A stretch of DNA of 64,000 nt from Armillaria gallica (GCA_037576215.1 JBANDB010000015.1:992001-1056000); one strand, 5' to 3'. Counted from the first letter of the stretch, positions 34,311 through 47,152 are shown. The notes: a model not told the origin generated them from the sequence alone. Numbers and translations are program-made.

Positions 34311-37300
34311 AACGTAATCTTGAGGTATGATAATTGGATAATTTATTTGACAACGGTATGATCAGTCCGGATGCATTGGAAGTGCGACGGCGGCGAAGAG
34401 GTTGAGTATTACGGCAAAATCCGTGTGGTACGTCCGCGTCAGTGAGCCCTCTGGTGAAGTTGCGCGTCATGGAGGGCGTGATCAGAATGAAATGAGGGTA
34501 TTTCTTGCTGTGAACAAATCCACCGCCACATCGGTATTCTTGTGTAAGCTAACTTGCTTATATGCTTTGACTGACATACGCATCAAACCACAATCAGCGT
34601 CGATATTTTCTATACATACCGTCCCTCCCTCTGTCATTAGGTATGTATCGTCCGTCTGTCTATGAGAGACTAGATATTTTCAGAGTAAATGCCAAACGTA
34701 CATTATTGGATAGAGATACGAAAAGTTAGTACCAGGCAATCATCTTTGATGAGATGGGGCTAAAATAGTCGTGGAAAATGGCCTGTTCCCAGATATCTTC
34801 GTCCAGCCCTACGGCAGCCCCAAGCCAGACTGAATTCAGTCAAATGCAAGCCCCCCTCCTCGCTCACTGACCGTATACACCATCAGATTAGTCTCCCCTA
34901 GGCAGACTCTTAATCTCTTGACAGACAAGCAGTCGAGATTTGAAATAAGAGTCTGCTAGCGGACACGCCGTGGATACTGGAGCACGGTTGGTTTTCCCAT
35001 TTTCCTTTTAAGGGAAGACATCATGTGACTACCCGGCCCCTTTGCCAACTGGAAGGCACTCGTTTTTTCACGAATACAAAGCAGATTCATTGGTACGAAA
35101 TTTGTCGTACGGCTGAAAAAAGTAACTCGATGTAGAGGATAATCAAGACATTCAAAGATGGCTCAGTAAATCACCATTATGGCGAATTTTTCAAGATTTT
35201 GAAGTTTGGCATATACTAACCGCTGTCTCTTTCTAAATCCATGATTTTGGCCGTATATATTGGCTCATGGATCAAGGAGTTTTAGCTTAATACTGTAAGA
35301 GCTCATTACGGGTTGGCCCTTTTGATGCAGGGAAGCTGGTTGGTTTTTGGCATAATTCTATGCAACTATCGAGGGAAGTATTCCCCCAAGTACATTTTAA
35401 TTCTCTTTGAATTAGCTCTAAATATTTTCGAGGTGCTCGGAAGCTTGCTGGATGAGTTTTGCGGCACCCGAGCACGAACTTCTAGCATCATGCGCATGAA
35501 TAGTGTTTGGGGGCATTTCTGAGCGAATAACGGTTAGATTCGCTGACATCATCTTAAAATATTAGTCACTGAAACTTTTAAGAACAAAAACTGCTTCCAA
35601 ACGCGTTTAGGTACTCTGTATAGGGTGACGGACAAGCAGTAGCGGAGAACGCGTCTAGGATTTATCGGCTTAGTAATCCACACACATGATTTTCACGTGA
35701 TGGAAAATCGTGCTCCGGTGTTGACCCCACTTCCGATTTCAGACTACCATCAGATCAAAATAAGCATGCCCTGCGAAATGTGCGACGGGTATTGAACGAT
35801 TGATCATTGCTGCAATCTGCTTCCGTCACCTAGCGAGAAATCCCAGGTGAGTATGGTATTCCTCAGGTCAGGTTGGCGGAACTTGGAAGAAGGTCAAGAC
35901 ACGCTCCCGGCCGCCGTGGTGTGGTGTTGGTGTTGGTACCGGCACAAGGTCCTGATAAGGAACGGCCGGGCAGCCCGGTCCCGTGGTGTGTTTGTGTGCC
36001 GGCGCCAGGTCCCAATCAGGCACGTGGCCCAAGTTCTCGCTCCCGGTGCGAGGCGGCCCGGTCACTGTCAGTCCTTGTGCCGATGTCTTCGTGGCCACAG
36101 CGCCATGTCAGGACCGTGGCCCGTGGGCCCAGTCGTTCCTTATTGGGACCTTGTGCTGGTAACAACACCGACACCGTCTAACACCATATCAATGATCTCT
36201 ACTCTGGACACTGACTAAACATTCAGATATTGACCGCTGCGTCTTTCCTTTTTATCAGTCAAACTAGGTCGCCATCAGATCCAGGGTCTGCGAGCTGGAA
36301 GCTGAACCATTTATCGTGTTAGTACGCAATCTTCTCACAGTCAGCACTGCCGCGGCTTCCGGGTGTCAAATCGCATATCCTTGACACGTACAGCTCCAGT
36401 GAGAGATACCTGTTGTCTAATATACATCCATTGTGCTCTCGCAAGGATTGTTTGATTACGGACTGTTCTTCCTACAATGGCAGTAAATCTCCACTGGTAA
36501 CTCGGCTCTAACATTGCGTGCTAAATTTCTATGGCGGGTCCAGCTACTCAGTCTAGTTTGCCTTTATATCACTATTTTAATATTCTGGTATGGAGCCCCA
36601 ATTGAAGTAGCTTATGGCGCCCAATGATGCCGGGATCAACTGCGTGTCATGCCTTCTAAAAATGAATTCTTTGATTGTTATGATTACGCCAGATGAACCA
36701 ATTCGGAACTTTCAAGCGCCCGTGGTCGCGACTCCATACATATACATCGGTGTGCCCGAGGGATGTACCTTAGTCTGGGCTTCACTGTGTCTTGTATCTA
36801 GGTTCCTGTAGCCGCTTGTATACCCTGGTCCCATGCTATTCTCCCAGAATCTCCAGAATCCCGTCTTTCCGAGTTCTACACGGTCCTGGCTACCTGGAAG
36901 TGCGTAATCCTTCGAGATGGATATTGTTCTGGTTGATTGGACATCGTGGGAGCATCCTCAACTTATGATTTCCAAATCATGCAGCGATGAATCGCCAACT
37001 CCAGCTATATTGTAGGGGAGTCTGTGATTATCTCCATGCCAGTTGCTTCTGTTGCTCTCATGTCGTGGTTGCCGATCTGGGACCGACAACGAGATGAAAG
37101 GGGACGTAATTCGCATACCAACACCTGCAGCCACTCTGTTACATTTGATACATCGCATCATCACTTGGATGACGCTATTAGCTCAAGCCTACGGCAAGAG
37201 ATGTCATTTTGGACAAGAATTCATCGTTCTTGCTTATTCTCATTTCTTGAAGAATGTTGAGTAGAGATACAGGTGTGTAGATGGACAGAACATGGTAGCT

Positions 37301-37559
37301 ATAAAGTGGTGGGTAAGGAAACTTGGATGTGACGACTATATAAATATGTGCATGCGTGAAACAGCTCCGAGTCCGTAGTAATAATGATATTGGGAATGTA
37401 CAGAATGATAAATGATGCCGAAAACCGAAATCGTGAATGCCGCCGGCCAGGAATGACGTTTTTGGAAGGTAATTAGAAAGTCTATCAATTGCAAAGATCC
37501 AGTCATTTTCGGAGCTTTAACACAGGGTGATCTCGCTTACCGGTGACACCGAATGATTA
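34311..37559. other. 3.2-kb gene-poor region
   Basis: No gene recognised. Base composition varies, with AT-rich blocks near 35380-35430 and 36530-36570. The only organised structure is the inverted-repeat element at 35923-36175. Confidence 0.5.
35923..36175. mobile_element. 253-bp terminal-inverted-repeat element (MITE-like)
   Basis: The left 48 bp (35923-35970) and the reverse complement of the right 48 bp (36128-36175) agree at 41 positions by direct comparison, sharing the core GCACAAGGTCC and AATAAGGAACG-like sequence. A third, direct copy of the arm core lies inside (about 35983-36027). There is no open frame for a transposase, so at most it is non-autonomous. A clear target-site duplication was not found. 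Confidence 0.55.
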
Positions 37560-38374
37560 TCATTGGCACTGCGCCGAGTACAGAATCTCCTGCTTTCCAT
37601 CCATACTCGTAGCCATATACAAGATCTCCTGAGAGCGTAGCTGTCTAGGCGCGATCGTGATTAAAACCCCCAGTTCGAGAGACGTGGACAGAGCGCGCAA
37701 GATGACAGAAGGATCCTTTTCCATGAACCTCCAATACGGTGTGTTCATCACAGACGCGTGGACCTGGACCTGTGCCAAAGTTACAGGCAGGCTCTCTGAC
37801 GCGTTCTCAGTATCAAAACGAATCAGTAAAGGGAGATAACACACCCGTCTGCCATCGATTTGACGGCAGGGATATCCGCCATGTGAAAAGCTGCTCTTCG
37901 GCTGCGGAAAACGAGAAAGTCACGGCGCAGCCCCCGCTAGAGGTACGAAATTCCTGACAGAATTCGTATGGCTGATAGGATGCTGGCGAGGAAGGACACG
38001 AGGAAGGCACGAGGCGGAGGAACGGGAACCAGGAGGGCATGCTGGAGAGGTCGCCAGCTTGGAGACTATTTCGTAGTCGGACTTTGAGCCAGTGCTGATC
38101 GTTCTCTGCGAGACAGCTCCAGTCAGGCGGCGAGTACGAACGAGGAGTGGGGAAATAACAGGTAGAAGGCATATCGAATGACTTTCTGGAGGGAGAGTAT
38201 GTCGGACATGAGGGAGCCTGAGCCCTCCGGACATAGTATGAGGGATCTATGGTTAAACGTTGACCGTGAGTGAGGTAGGTAGGCATTGACTATAAGCTGG
38301 ATAGCAGATGGGGCACGAAGGGCAAGAGAGAAGGGCGGGAGTATGGTAGTATCCGTATCGTGGTAATCTAGCAT
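37560..38374 (-). pseudogene. Relic A of an unidentified gene family
   Basis: Minus-strand fragments in three frames: LPPFSLALRAPSAIQLIVNA (near 38340), DQHWLKVRLRNSLQAGDLSS (near 38090), and a 94-codon open end with VQVHASVMNTPYWRFMEKD, PSVILRALSTSLELGVLITI and SQEILYMATSMDGKQEI. The last part is shared with relic B at 42.1 kb. Stops and frame changes separate the pieces, although short introns could account for some. I do not recognise the family. Confidence 0.45.
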
Positions 38375-38754
38375 CTAGCCTCGTGTCATGACATCCCTTT
38401 ATATCACCCACCTAGCGAAAGGAAGAACAATAAGAACAAGAAGAGCATCGTCGGGGTCGGTTACAATCATGATTAGCCGCTCTTGTTCTTGACAAAAGGG
38501 TATGTGTCGGGGTAGAATAGTCACAAAAGAATCACATCAGCGCCTCGAAAAGTGACCTTGTTCTACCGTGGAAACAAAAAGGAGAAGATCATGATGGACG
38601 TTGTCGAAGACGTACCTGCCAATTTAGGCCATGCGATAGTGCTAGTCCCGACGGTTGACCCTCTGATGGCACTCTATTAAAACCGTCACTGGATCTATTC
38701 TAAGCTCTCATGTGTAGCCCAGATTTTCAAGAATCTACGCAAGATCCAATCACA

Positions 38755-39138
38755 TCATTGTAGAAATCCATTGCTTCTGGTCCGCAGCACGTTCGCAGGG
38801 GGCACCGCAATGTTGTTATTCCCGGAGGCAGGTGAGAAAGTGGACCCACTGTCAACAGTCAGGGTCGAGTTTAGTAGATCTCGGATCCTGGCCGCATTGA
38901 TCACGTCCAGGTCTGTTGGCACGGTTGCATGATGTTTCTTCGCGGGTTTCGGTTGCCAATTCGTAAGTAAACAAGGCCGACCCAGAGTGGCATGTGACTC
39001 GGATATAGCATTCGTGAGTGCGACACGGTCACGAACTCCGTTCAAACAAGCGATCACCTCATCCTGATTGGCTGGCTTCACGCGACCGGTTTCGTTGACG
39101 ATGAGTGATGAGTTTGAGGTCCTGATATGTTTGATCAT
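38755..39138 (-). CDS. Hypothetical 127-residue open frame
   Basis: ATG 39138 to a stop at 38755. Soluble, slightly basic, with no signal peptide or known motif (NETGRVKPANQDEVIACL near the start, ARIRDLLNSTLTVDSGS later). It lies in a gene-poor, relic-rich zone. It may be chance, an exon of a larger decayed gene, or a small orphan gene. Confidence 0.25.
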   Translation of the reverse strand: MIKHIRTSNSSLIVNETGRVKPANQDEVIACLNGVRDRVALTNAISESHATLGRPCLLTNWQPKPAKKHHATVPTDLDVINAARIRDLLNSTLTVDSGSTFSPASGNNNIAVPPANVLRTRSNGFLQ

Positions 39139-42100
39139 ACAGATCGACGATAAGGTGGGAGGATCTACTTACCACTTATTCGCACCCCAGATACACGATA
39201 TTAATCGACGTCTACTGTAGTCCTGCCCCATGACACGAAATCTAGCTACTCGACGTCATTGGTCAAGTATCCCGACAAATACGAGCGGTCCCGGGGTTTG
39301 ATTCGTGATCCGTTCATTTGAAATGAGTTAGGTTAGCGCACATCCTTGTGATTGATATCTTGGAAGAAGTTAGACGAAAAGGATCTGCGATAGAGCTAAG
39401 GACTTACAAGCACTTCACAGAGGTTGAAGCAAGCGGCCCATACAGTGTTCACGAGAGACAATCACCTCCGCTTTCTTTAACAACAACGTTGCCCATGAAC
39501 CTGTGGAACGGTTAGTCTCATGTTTGTACCCCATGGCAGATAGAACGGGACCATGCGCTCGATATATGTATGCGGCCGTGCCACTTATCTGCGAATTCCA
39601 ATCATTCCGTTGTAGAATGGGGATACTACCTTCCCCACGGGATGTCTGAAAGTCACGTTTCAAGTAGAACATCATCAGAAACATTCGAGGTGGAGGCGCG
39701 AGGTATACCGCGGTCAGCGAATTGGGACGCTTTGCAGACTCGGCGAATATTTCTATCCAAAAGTGAAGTATCATATGCATATGGATTGATAGGACTCCAC
39801 AAGACTTGACTGAATACAGTTCCAGAGCCTCGTGCAATGGCAAGCGTGAGTGACGTATAGCCCCTAAAAGACTGCGACCATGTCGGTCCCTTCGGCATCT
39901 GACAGACCCTGCATAACGTGAGCCACTAAACGTCGAGGGAAATCACAAGACATACAGCGAATCCTTGAACGTCATCGGAGTCATTAACAAAGCTTCATCA
40001 AATGAATGGTTGTTAACGATGCGTCTTCTTTCGATGGCAACTTCCCAACAGGCCGCCTCTCCGACACCATGATCATCAATCTCTTCGACTTCCTCTTCCC
40101 CTTCCGGCTTTGCTTACTCTTATCCGCCTTCCTTAGTTCGTTCGCGGCTAGTTGTCCAGCTTCGTCGACGGCATGTTTCAACCCCATCCTCATTGACGGT
40201 TACCATAGACTATTCTTTCAGCTTCTTCTCCGCTCCAGGCCGCTGTAAAAGTTTCACATGCTATTGGGTTACCATCAGATGACTTTAGCTCCCGTGCGCC
40301 GTTCGACCGACGAGATAGATGCGATCCTTGGAATGAATTGGGATGTCAAAAATTTATGTCTACCACGAGGACGAGGGATAGTTGAACTTCCACACAGCAC
40401 TTCAGCAGGGGCCGCGTTAAAAAATGACGAGATAAACGTACTGAATCAGTCATAACCATGATTTCTTATCACCGCTCTTGAACTTGAGTGCGCCAATACG
40501 CCGACTTCTTGTGGAGTCTCCGTGTGAAGGCACTTCAACAGATTCTAGCGTGCGTAATGTCACTAAACCTAGGAAAGGTAAATATAAGTGCCTCCGAAAG
40601 ATATGGCGGTGCGCACAAATGTGACCATGGAATCGCTTATCGACAGTACGCCAAAGATACCTATGTATCAACTTGTGATAGGATATGGCATGCACTATTG
40701 AAGGAGAGTAGAGACTTGATATCTGCGCTAGACACAAGGCAGAGAAGTCGAGAGTGGATAACGAGACACATTTCTACCCGGACGAAGTCAGCGGACACTT
40801 CGGTGGTCATTGCCGCAGCAAAAAAGTACGTTGTCACCCCTTCGGTACAGCTTCCGCCACATCATCGAGGTGTGTACCAAGGTCCAAGTACGACAGACAG
40901 CCGGCTTCGTCGAGCACTCAAAAGTCAATACTGGTCAAGATTTCAACTTACGCTGAGACTCACCAAAAACCTGAGGCTCGCGGTTCCATAGATTGAGCCT
41001 CTTGATAGGCTATAGAATATTTGCAAGCAGAGTGGGCGCAGCAACTAGAATATGCGGGCCTTTCTTCGTCTGAACGACTTTGTCCAGATCACCGGCAACG
41101 ATGACCGATGTAATAGTCCACACGCAGGTAGCACGCTCCGCAAGGCCGCCTCGACTGTCTTGTCTATCAAGTTGAAGCAAGACCGCCGCTGCGGAGCGTC
41201 CCGGTTTAATGAATCGCGAAAGCGGTTGTTTATCAGAGGTGCTGCATGCCGATCTTGTCCTTGGGGAGCTAGTGGTATACGTTACCTCTGCATTGGAGTA
41301 GGCTGCTTGTAGCTATGTACAACAGGAATTAGCGGTGAACTGAGTTTGATGTCGCGAGTCGTGACACTGCGGCGACCAAGCGGACCAAGCGACAGAACGT
41401 AAAGAGCTCCGCCGGATGCTTCCGAGAAACGATCAATATTTGTATTATAAATAGATAAATAGACAAAGAATCCATTTCGCACATTTTGCGCATATTTTTA
41501 TAATATTAGTCTAAATATCATTGGTAGTCAAGAAAATACTTACTTGTGCCGATTAGAATAAGCCATGGATCCAATCTGACGTCGTGTGGCACATATTCTT
41601 TTTTTTCGTGCAGAGACGTGTGATATGACATCCTCGGTTGCCAGTGGCAGCCACTAGTCAGCCAAGACTCGGATTCAAGAACGGCTCACGGATATGAAAG
41701 TGTTACCGGGACAAGGGAATACATCAAACAGTAGTGTAACAAGTAATACACGAGATATGTCAATCGCGACACTCGACGTTGACTCGATGTCTCCTTCTGA
41801 CGCAGCAATACAAAAGGTGAGAGGTGGTATGTATACTGGGACGCTTCGGAAGATTTATAAAACATAAGAAGAACGTGCGCGAAATGCTTCCGCAACAGGT
41901 AATTGCAGCAGTCAAGCTAACCAATCACCGAAGGCAGCACTCCTGTAAACGTTTTAGCATGAAGGTATCGGCGTTGGCTGCTCTTGCCACTTGCAATGTG
42001 AGTTCATTAATATTTCGTCGAATTCAAGATCTCCCGATGCCCAACAGTGTTTGTAGCAGCAAAGATGATTTCCCGAGACTCCATCTCTCCAAGTATGATG
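39139..42100. other. 3-kb region without assignable genes
   Basis: Many short frames on both strands, none with family resemblance or joinable exons. A minus-strand 142-codon frame (39415-39843) and a plus-strand 80-codon frame (40754-40996) were examined and not supported. Confidence 0.45.
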
Positions 42101-42600
42101 GTGATTAAGACTCCCAGCTCGAGAGACGCAGACAGAGCACGAAGGATTACCGAAGGATCCTTTTACACGAAGCGCCAGTAGGGTGTGATCTATATAGAAG
42201 AGTGTACTTGTACCTGAGCAATGATCATACGTTGACCCTCAAGAGCCATCTCTGCGACAAGGTCAGCATAACCAGAAGAGGTACCAAGGCGTGACATGTA
42301 GAGCGTAATTGTCTGCCACAAACCAAAATCTATGCATACAGATTGAACCACTGCTCGTTGGCGTAGTTAGAGGCGGAGAATGAAATAAAGACCCGTCGAG
42401 AAGGAAAGAGCTCCTCGTAGACCTCGTACCGCTCATACCGCACCGAGGAGGAGACGGGACGCGAGGAGAATCGAAAACCAGTAGGTATATTACAGAGACC
42501 ACCGGTCTGGAGCCTGTTTCGTAGGCGAGCTGTGAGTTCAAACCAGTGCTCTTGGGAGAAAGATCGAGTGGGTACGTCCCAAGAAAATCAAAGGAGTTCT
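41960..42600 (-). pseudogene. Relic B, paralogue of the relic at 37.6-38.4 kb
   Basis: Minus strand reads EHWFELTARLRNRLQTGGL (near 42545), AEMALEGQRMIIAQVQVHSS (near 42255), TPYWRF then KDPSVILRALSASLELGVLI (near 42170-42110), and MESREIIFAATNTVGHREIL (to about 42010). The counterparts in relic A are DQHWLKVRLRNSLQAGDL, LAQVQVHAS, NTPYWRF, DPSVILRALSTSLELGVLI and SQEILYMATSMDGKQEIL. At least two in-frame stops fall inside the shared block (before TPYWRF and after it), so this copy is dead. DNA identity over the shared block is high (GGATCCTTTT and flanks). Confidence 0.55.
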
Positions 42601-44263
42601 CTCGACATAATAAAGGGCCGCATATCGAGGTGTGAGCGTTTGAAAAGTGGTGTCAAGACTAGAGGCCGTCCTGGCAGGTCGGTGAGCAAGTAAGTAGTAG
42701 TAGCCCTAGGCTGTGATGGCTGGAAAGAATCGAGTCAGAAGGATGTTCAATTCGGAAGACCGTATTCATTTTGAGCAAGCCTCATGTTTGCCTTAAGGCT
42801 GCCGTGTGCAAGCCTCGCGTTCATCATGGTTGACGCTAAGAGATAATGCATACCGTAATACTCGTGACCTCCGGGCTCCCGATGGACCGTACACAGCCAC
42901 AGCATCGCGTTCAGCCTTTCGCCACTCGCTCCGAAATTCCAAGTTCACTTGACATGACACCATAAGCATTTCACTCGCGTCTGGAATATTCATGAATACT
43001 GATATTCTATATATTACATAGATATGGCCGTGCTGATCCTTGATTAAGTTTAAAGATATGGACCCGAAATCTTCAAAAACGACAAAGATCACTGCGTTCA
43101 AGGACCTGCTTATTGAACTGAAGAATACTTGATGCTTCTGGCGCTTATGCGCAAGAGGGCTGTCTATCGTCCTCTCTACATCCTATAAGCATCCCTGAGG
43201 ACGGCATTTCTTTACGATACTTTATGCTTCTGCTGGAACCAAGGGTCGACCTTTCCTGTGATACCGCATGTTCGTAAAGATACCTTGATCTTCTGCGCGC
43301 AGCTGTAAAATGATGGATTCTCAGTTCACGGTCAACTTGCAACAATCGCGGGAACGACTCTGTCCATCATCCCAGTGCTCTCATGGTGACATATATGAAA
43401 TGGTGAGTATCCGTCCCTGAGTTCAAAGAAGCGACGGAGATCTAATTTTACGTCTTGACTCGCTAGAAAACGGAACTTTCGCGGATCTGCGATGGTGTTA
43501 CTTTGTCCGATTTTCGTGCCCCGAGTAAATGGTATGTCGACTCAGGCTCGTAAACATGGATCCGTTATCCCATTCGTTCGCAAATAATGCTCACGGTGCT
43601 CCGAGCACCCTTCCATCGGGAGATTGTGGCTACGATGCGGGCACAAACGATTTCTCTGACCTGCAGTACAGTACTAGTCAGGGTTGGAGAATATACAGAC
43701 CCCCGTTTCCCCACACATTTGTAATGAAACTTGAAGGGTCAATTTATTCGAATGAAGACTGACCAAATGGACCTTATCTTATCGTGACTTCAGAAGGTGC
43801 TTATCCTCATCCAATTTCACATCATATATTAATATCTGACATAGTCTGGCATGCGTCTGGTCCATCGACACGGGCCACATTTTTTAACAGGGTGGCTTGT
43901 ACCCCGCGCGCACCCACAGGGTCAATCAAAGATCGGCATGAACTCCGGAACATCCTTAGACACGTCCTGTCACTTTGTTTACGCGTCGAGGTTGCGCCAA
44001 TGGTATGGTGCACCGGAGACGCGTTTTACGCGAAAAGAAGCTATCTTTTTTTCCCTTCTATCCCAGCTGTCAGAACATATCATCAAAACCTTCTCCCTCG
44101 AATGTGCCCCATATCTTGCCCCCAGATTGAGAGACAAAAAGCTCGATCGATTACCCGGATCAAGATCCGCGCTCCGCCCGTATATCAGGGGAGAATCCTG
44201 CGCGTCAACTCTATCTTCCCATCACCTCTCTTTTGCCCAGTTGTCGGTGTATCGTCGAATAGT
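42601..44263. other. 1.7-kb region without assignable genes
   Basis: Contains the FKBP12 promoter at its right end. A minus-strand 102-codon frame (42793-43101) and several plus-strand frames were looked at; none could be tied to a family. Confidence 0.45.
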
Positions 44264-44869
44264 ATGGTGTGTCCTCATGCCTGTCTTCGTTGCTGACATT
44301 TCCTGAATAAAGTTATACTGCAGGGTGTTGTGATCGAGACTCTTACCCCTGGCGACGGTAGAAGCTTCCCCAAAAGAGGCGGTGAGTCTCTTTCCCATAT
44401 CCTGTTACACAAGTCCAACAGCATCCCTTCCAGATAAAGTGACGATCCACTACGTGGGCACTCTCAACGATGGTTCGAAGTTCGATTCAAGCCGGGACCG
44501 GTACGCATTTGCTGAGATATATATCACCTAATAACCAATTCGTCATTCATTTTATATCTGCAGAGGACATCCTTTCGTGACGGAGATTGGTGTGGGAAAG
44601 GTAATCAAGGGGTGGGATGAGGGTAGGCTCCGGTCAATATATAGCGACGCGACGTTGACATTCTCTACTATAGCTGTGCCTCAGCTATCACTTGGACAAA
44701 AAGCCCGTCTTGTGGCATCGGCTGACTATGTTTGTCCTCCCATTTTACCCAGTCTTGGAGCTTATCCTTACCCGTGTCGCTCCAGGCTTACGGTTCTCGG
44801 GGGTTTCCACCCGTGATACCTCCAAACTCAACTCTCACTTTTGAAGTCGAGCTTTTGAAGATCAACTGA
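44264..44869 (+). CDS. FPR1: FKBP12-type peptidyl-prolyl cis-trans isomerase
   Basis: 108 residues, exactly the FKBP12 length, from six exons: 44264-44266, 44324-44381, 44434-44500, 44564-44622, 44674-44729, 44786-44869. The sequence runs [107 protein letters not shown]. Active-site residues of the family are visible (Tyr in IHYVG, Phe and Asp in KFDSS, Val-Ile-Lys-Gly-Trp, Tyr in ADYAYG, Phe in LTFEVELL). Cytosolic proline isomerase and, by family, the receptor for FK506 and rapamycin. The first coding exon is only the ATG, followed at once by a GTGTGT donor. Confidence 0.93.
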
Positions 44870-45609
44870 AAACCGCTTCGCGAGTATGTTTACTTTGGGT
44901 TTTAGGGTTCGGGCAGTTTCCCGTCGTGTTATCATTACTAGATTGCTGTGTTTTCTGATTGTTGTATCTGTCGATACTGGTTGTACTTACGAGGAATTCT
45001 TATTATCAATTCTTCACTCATTTCTTTTAGACGATTTGAGGCGTGATGCAGCGCGCGATTTGGCCTTTACTTCCATGGAGCTACGGTTGAGACACTGACG
45101 AGCTCCAATAGAAGTTCGGTCTCGGATAATGTATGCGTTCGACTAATACGGAATGTGCAGAGTCAAAATCAGGGCCAGCTAGGTAAAAAAGATGACCAGA
45201 CAATCGTTCCCCATTGCCCTGAATTGCAGGTTGACAGGGAAATCCAAGGATACTTCCTAGTAGCCACCGGATAAAATGTGGCATGCCTTGGGATCGACCT
45301 CCATAACGATTTCATCGTTTCGGAATGCGCTGAAATATCAGTTACACAAACGGACGTTCTGCTGCGATCGAAATCCCCCTCGCTAAATGGCGGATATAAT
45401 TAATTTTTTACACGCATGCCAGGGCTGAAATAGACTTATTACTAGATCTATCATAAATGAACAGTCGGGCCTAGCCAGCGAGGCACCCGAACACTCGATC
45501 GACATGGGTACTTGTGGACCAGCATTTCGGACCAACCACTGTCAACATCCGTTTGGAGCTTGATTTCGATAACGCTATCGCGACTGCGAAATACTCATAA
45601 GTATCACCA
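44870..45609. other. Intergenic between convergent genes
   Basis: 740 bp; nothing recognised beyond 3' flanks. Confidence 0.5.
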
Positions 45610-47152
45610 TCAGGATGTCGTTCCGATTTGTGGGTCGTCCTCATATTCGACGCCATCGTGGTATACCTTCGTCGTTTGTGTCACCCACACCCCTACGCTC
45701 GTGCAATCGTCGGAGGATTGTGTCCCAAGGCACATCGTCTGATCGATCGCCGTCGATTTACCCTGTGCCCGTATGTCTAATACGACGCGACTTGTAAGGA
45801 GGGCATGGATGACACGCTCAACACTATGATGATCAGAACAGTGTCTATGTGAAGAATGCTCATCACATACGACGATAGGAGATGGACCAGGTCACTCTGG
45901 TATGGACTTTCGGTAAACCATAATTCTAATAATACAACAAACACCCACCGGTAGACTCAAAATCATTGCGACGTTGATAACAGATATAACTGCGGGGCCA
46001 TTAATCGCTTGCCCTTGACAAAGCGTAAAACGCACCGAACAGATAAGCGTAATACATCACGCCTGGAAGTACATTGTCAGTGGCACGGGCATCACAGGTG
46101 GCGCGGAAATACCATCTCGGAATACCACATTAAACAGCGCAGAGTCACCTCCTGTTTTATCTTCGCGAGGCCCAGTCATGAGAAGAAGTATAACGAAGAA
46201 AGCATACTTTCTTACATGCTCTTACGCCCGCGATGAGCATCAAAAGTAGCATTCCTGTTGACTGTCATCAGAGCTATTCAGGTGCACCGCTAATAGATGG
46301 AACTTGCCAGCATCATAGATCATGAGGAAAGTCCAGCACAGATATAATACGTTGTCACTCCTAGTAACAAAGCAACCTAAACTTGGGAGAGGTGCTGGGC
46401 CGACTACGGAGGTCAATCAAGAGCGCAGAGAGAAAATCGACGACGTACACTTCATGGACTGAAGAAATACACCCATCATAGCGAAATTCGGGGCCCAGCA
46501 TAAAAGAAAAAATACAGGAAGGCCGAGTGTCAGCTTTTTGTTGCGTTCCCAGACGGCCCAGACACGAGCGGTGAGGATCACTACGGACATCAGAAGAAGT
46601 CTAGATAATCCTGTGCAGAACTTGCCTTCTGAGATAGCAATTCCAGTAATGAACATCCCTGCGGCTGCGTGAGACGCTGGGACTAAGTTGAAATCAACAG
46701 AGAACTTACATCCGCTCATGCTGTGACTGATCTGGCAATATCGTATACTCAGCTCTGGGGCGAATTGATCTGGGGAGAGGTCATGATAATGCTAGTTTAG
46801 GAAATAAAAGACGTACGGTGAAGGACGAGGAAGGCTGTATCGAAAAAGGGTAGATACCGTTGTACGATGTAGAATAGCTTCAGAAGATTCCACGGTGCAC
46901 GCCACACCAGGTCGACTTCCAGCGAGAGCGTAAGAGTGTAGTCATATAAGAGCAACGCGACACTGGACACTAGGAGAAGCGAAATTTGAGCGTCTTGCAT
47001 GGCGTGTCTACTGAGATATCTACCGTCCATATACTGAGCAAGGCGTTAGAAAATGAGCCGACCACGATCGGAAAGCTACGTACCCCAACTAGCCTCATGT
47101 GCTGGACTGAAGTTTCTATGGACTCGAGACTTACAACCGGCGAGCCCATCAT
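45610..47152 (-). CDS. DUF6533-type multi-pass membrane protein
   Basis: 348 residues from 11 exons: 47152-47084, 47033-46817, 46769-46710, 46658-46449, 46403-46308, 46254-46216, 46160-46113, 46062-46036, 45989-45949, 45896-45871, 45823-45610. After a short N-tail comes the DUF6533 block (DAQISLLLVSSVALLLYDYT, then SLEVDLVWRAPWNLLKLFYI and QRYLPFFDTAFLVLH). Then come RVWAVWERNKKLTLGLPVFF, FVTRSDNVLYLCWTFLMIYD, RAYKTGGDSALFNVVFRDG, MYYAYLF and ERVIHALLTSRVVLDIR, the usual order in these seven-helix-like basidiomycete proteins. Function is unknown. The start is ATG-ATG at 47152, with a TATA-like TATAAAAG at 47197-47204. The intron 46307-46255 has a GC donor (G|GCAAGT). Exons 8 and 10 are under 30 bp. 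Confidence 0.85.
46255..46307 (-). other. GC-AG intron in the DUF6533 gene
   Basis: 53 bp on the minus strand, donor GCTG|GCAAGT, acceptor CAACAG. Removal joins MIYDAG to MLLLMLIAGVRA in frame. Confidence 0.75.

Noticed and set aside
40754..40996. Possible Zn2Cys6 transcription-factor domain (CRSKKVRC)
   Set aside because: Only part of the cysteine spacing is present and nothing around it resembles a zinc-cluster regulator.
41052..41312. Similarity of LNDFVQITG to TSDFVQVTG of the glycoprotein
   Set aside because: Nine residues only, with no flanking match; treated as coincidence.
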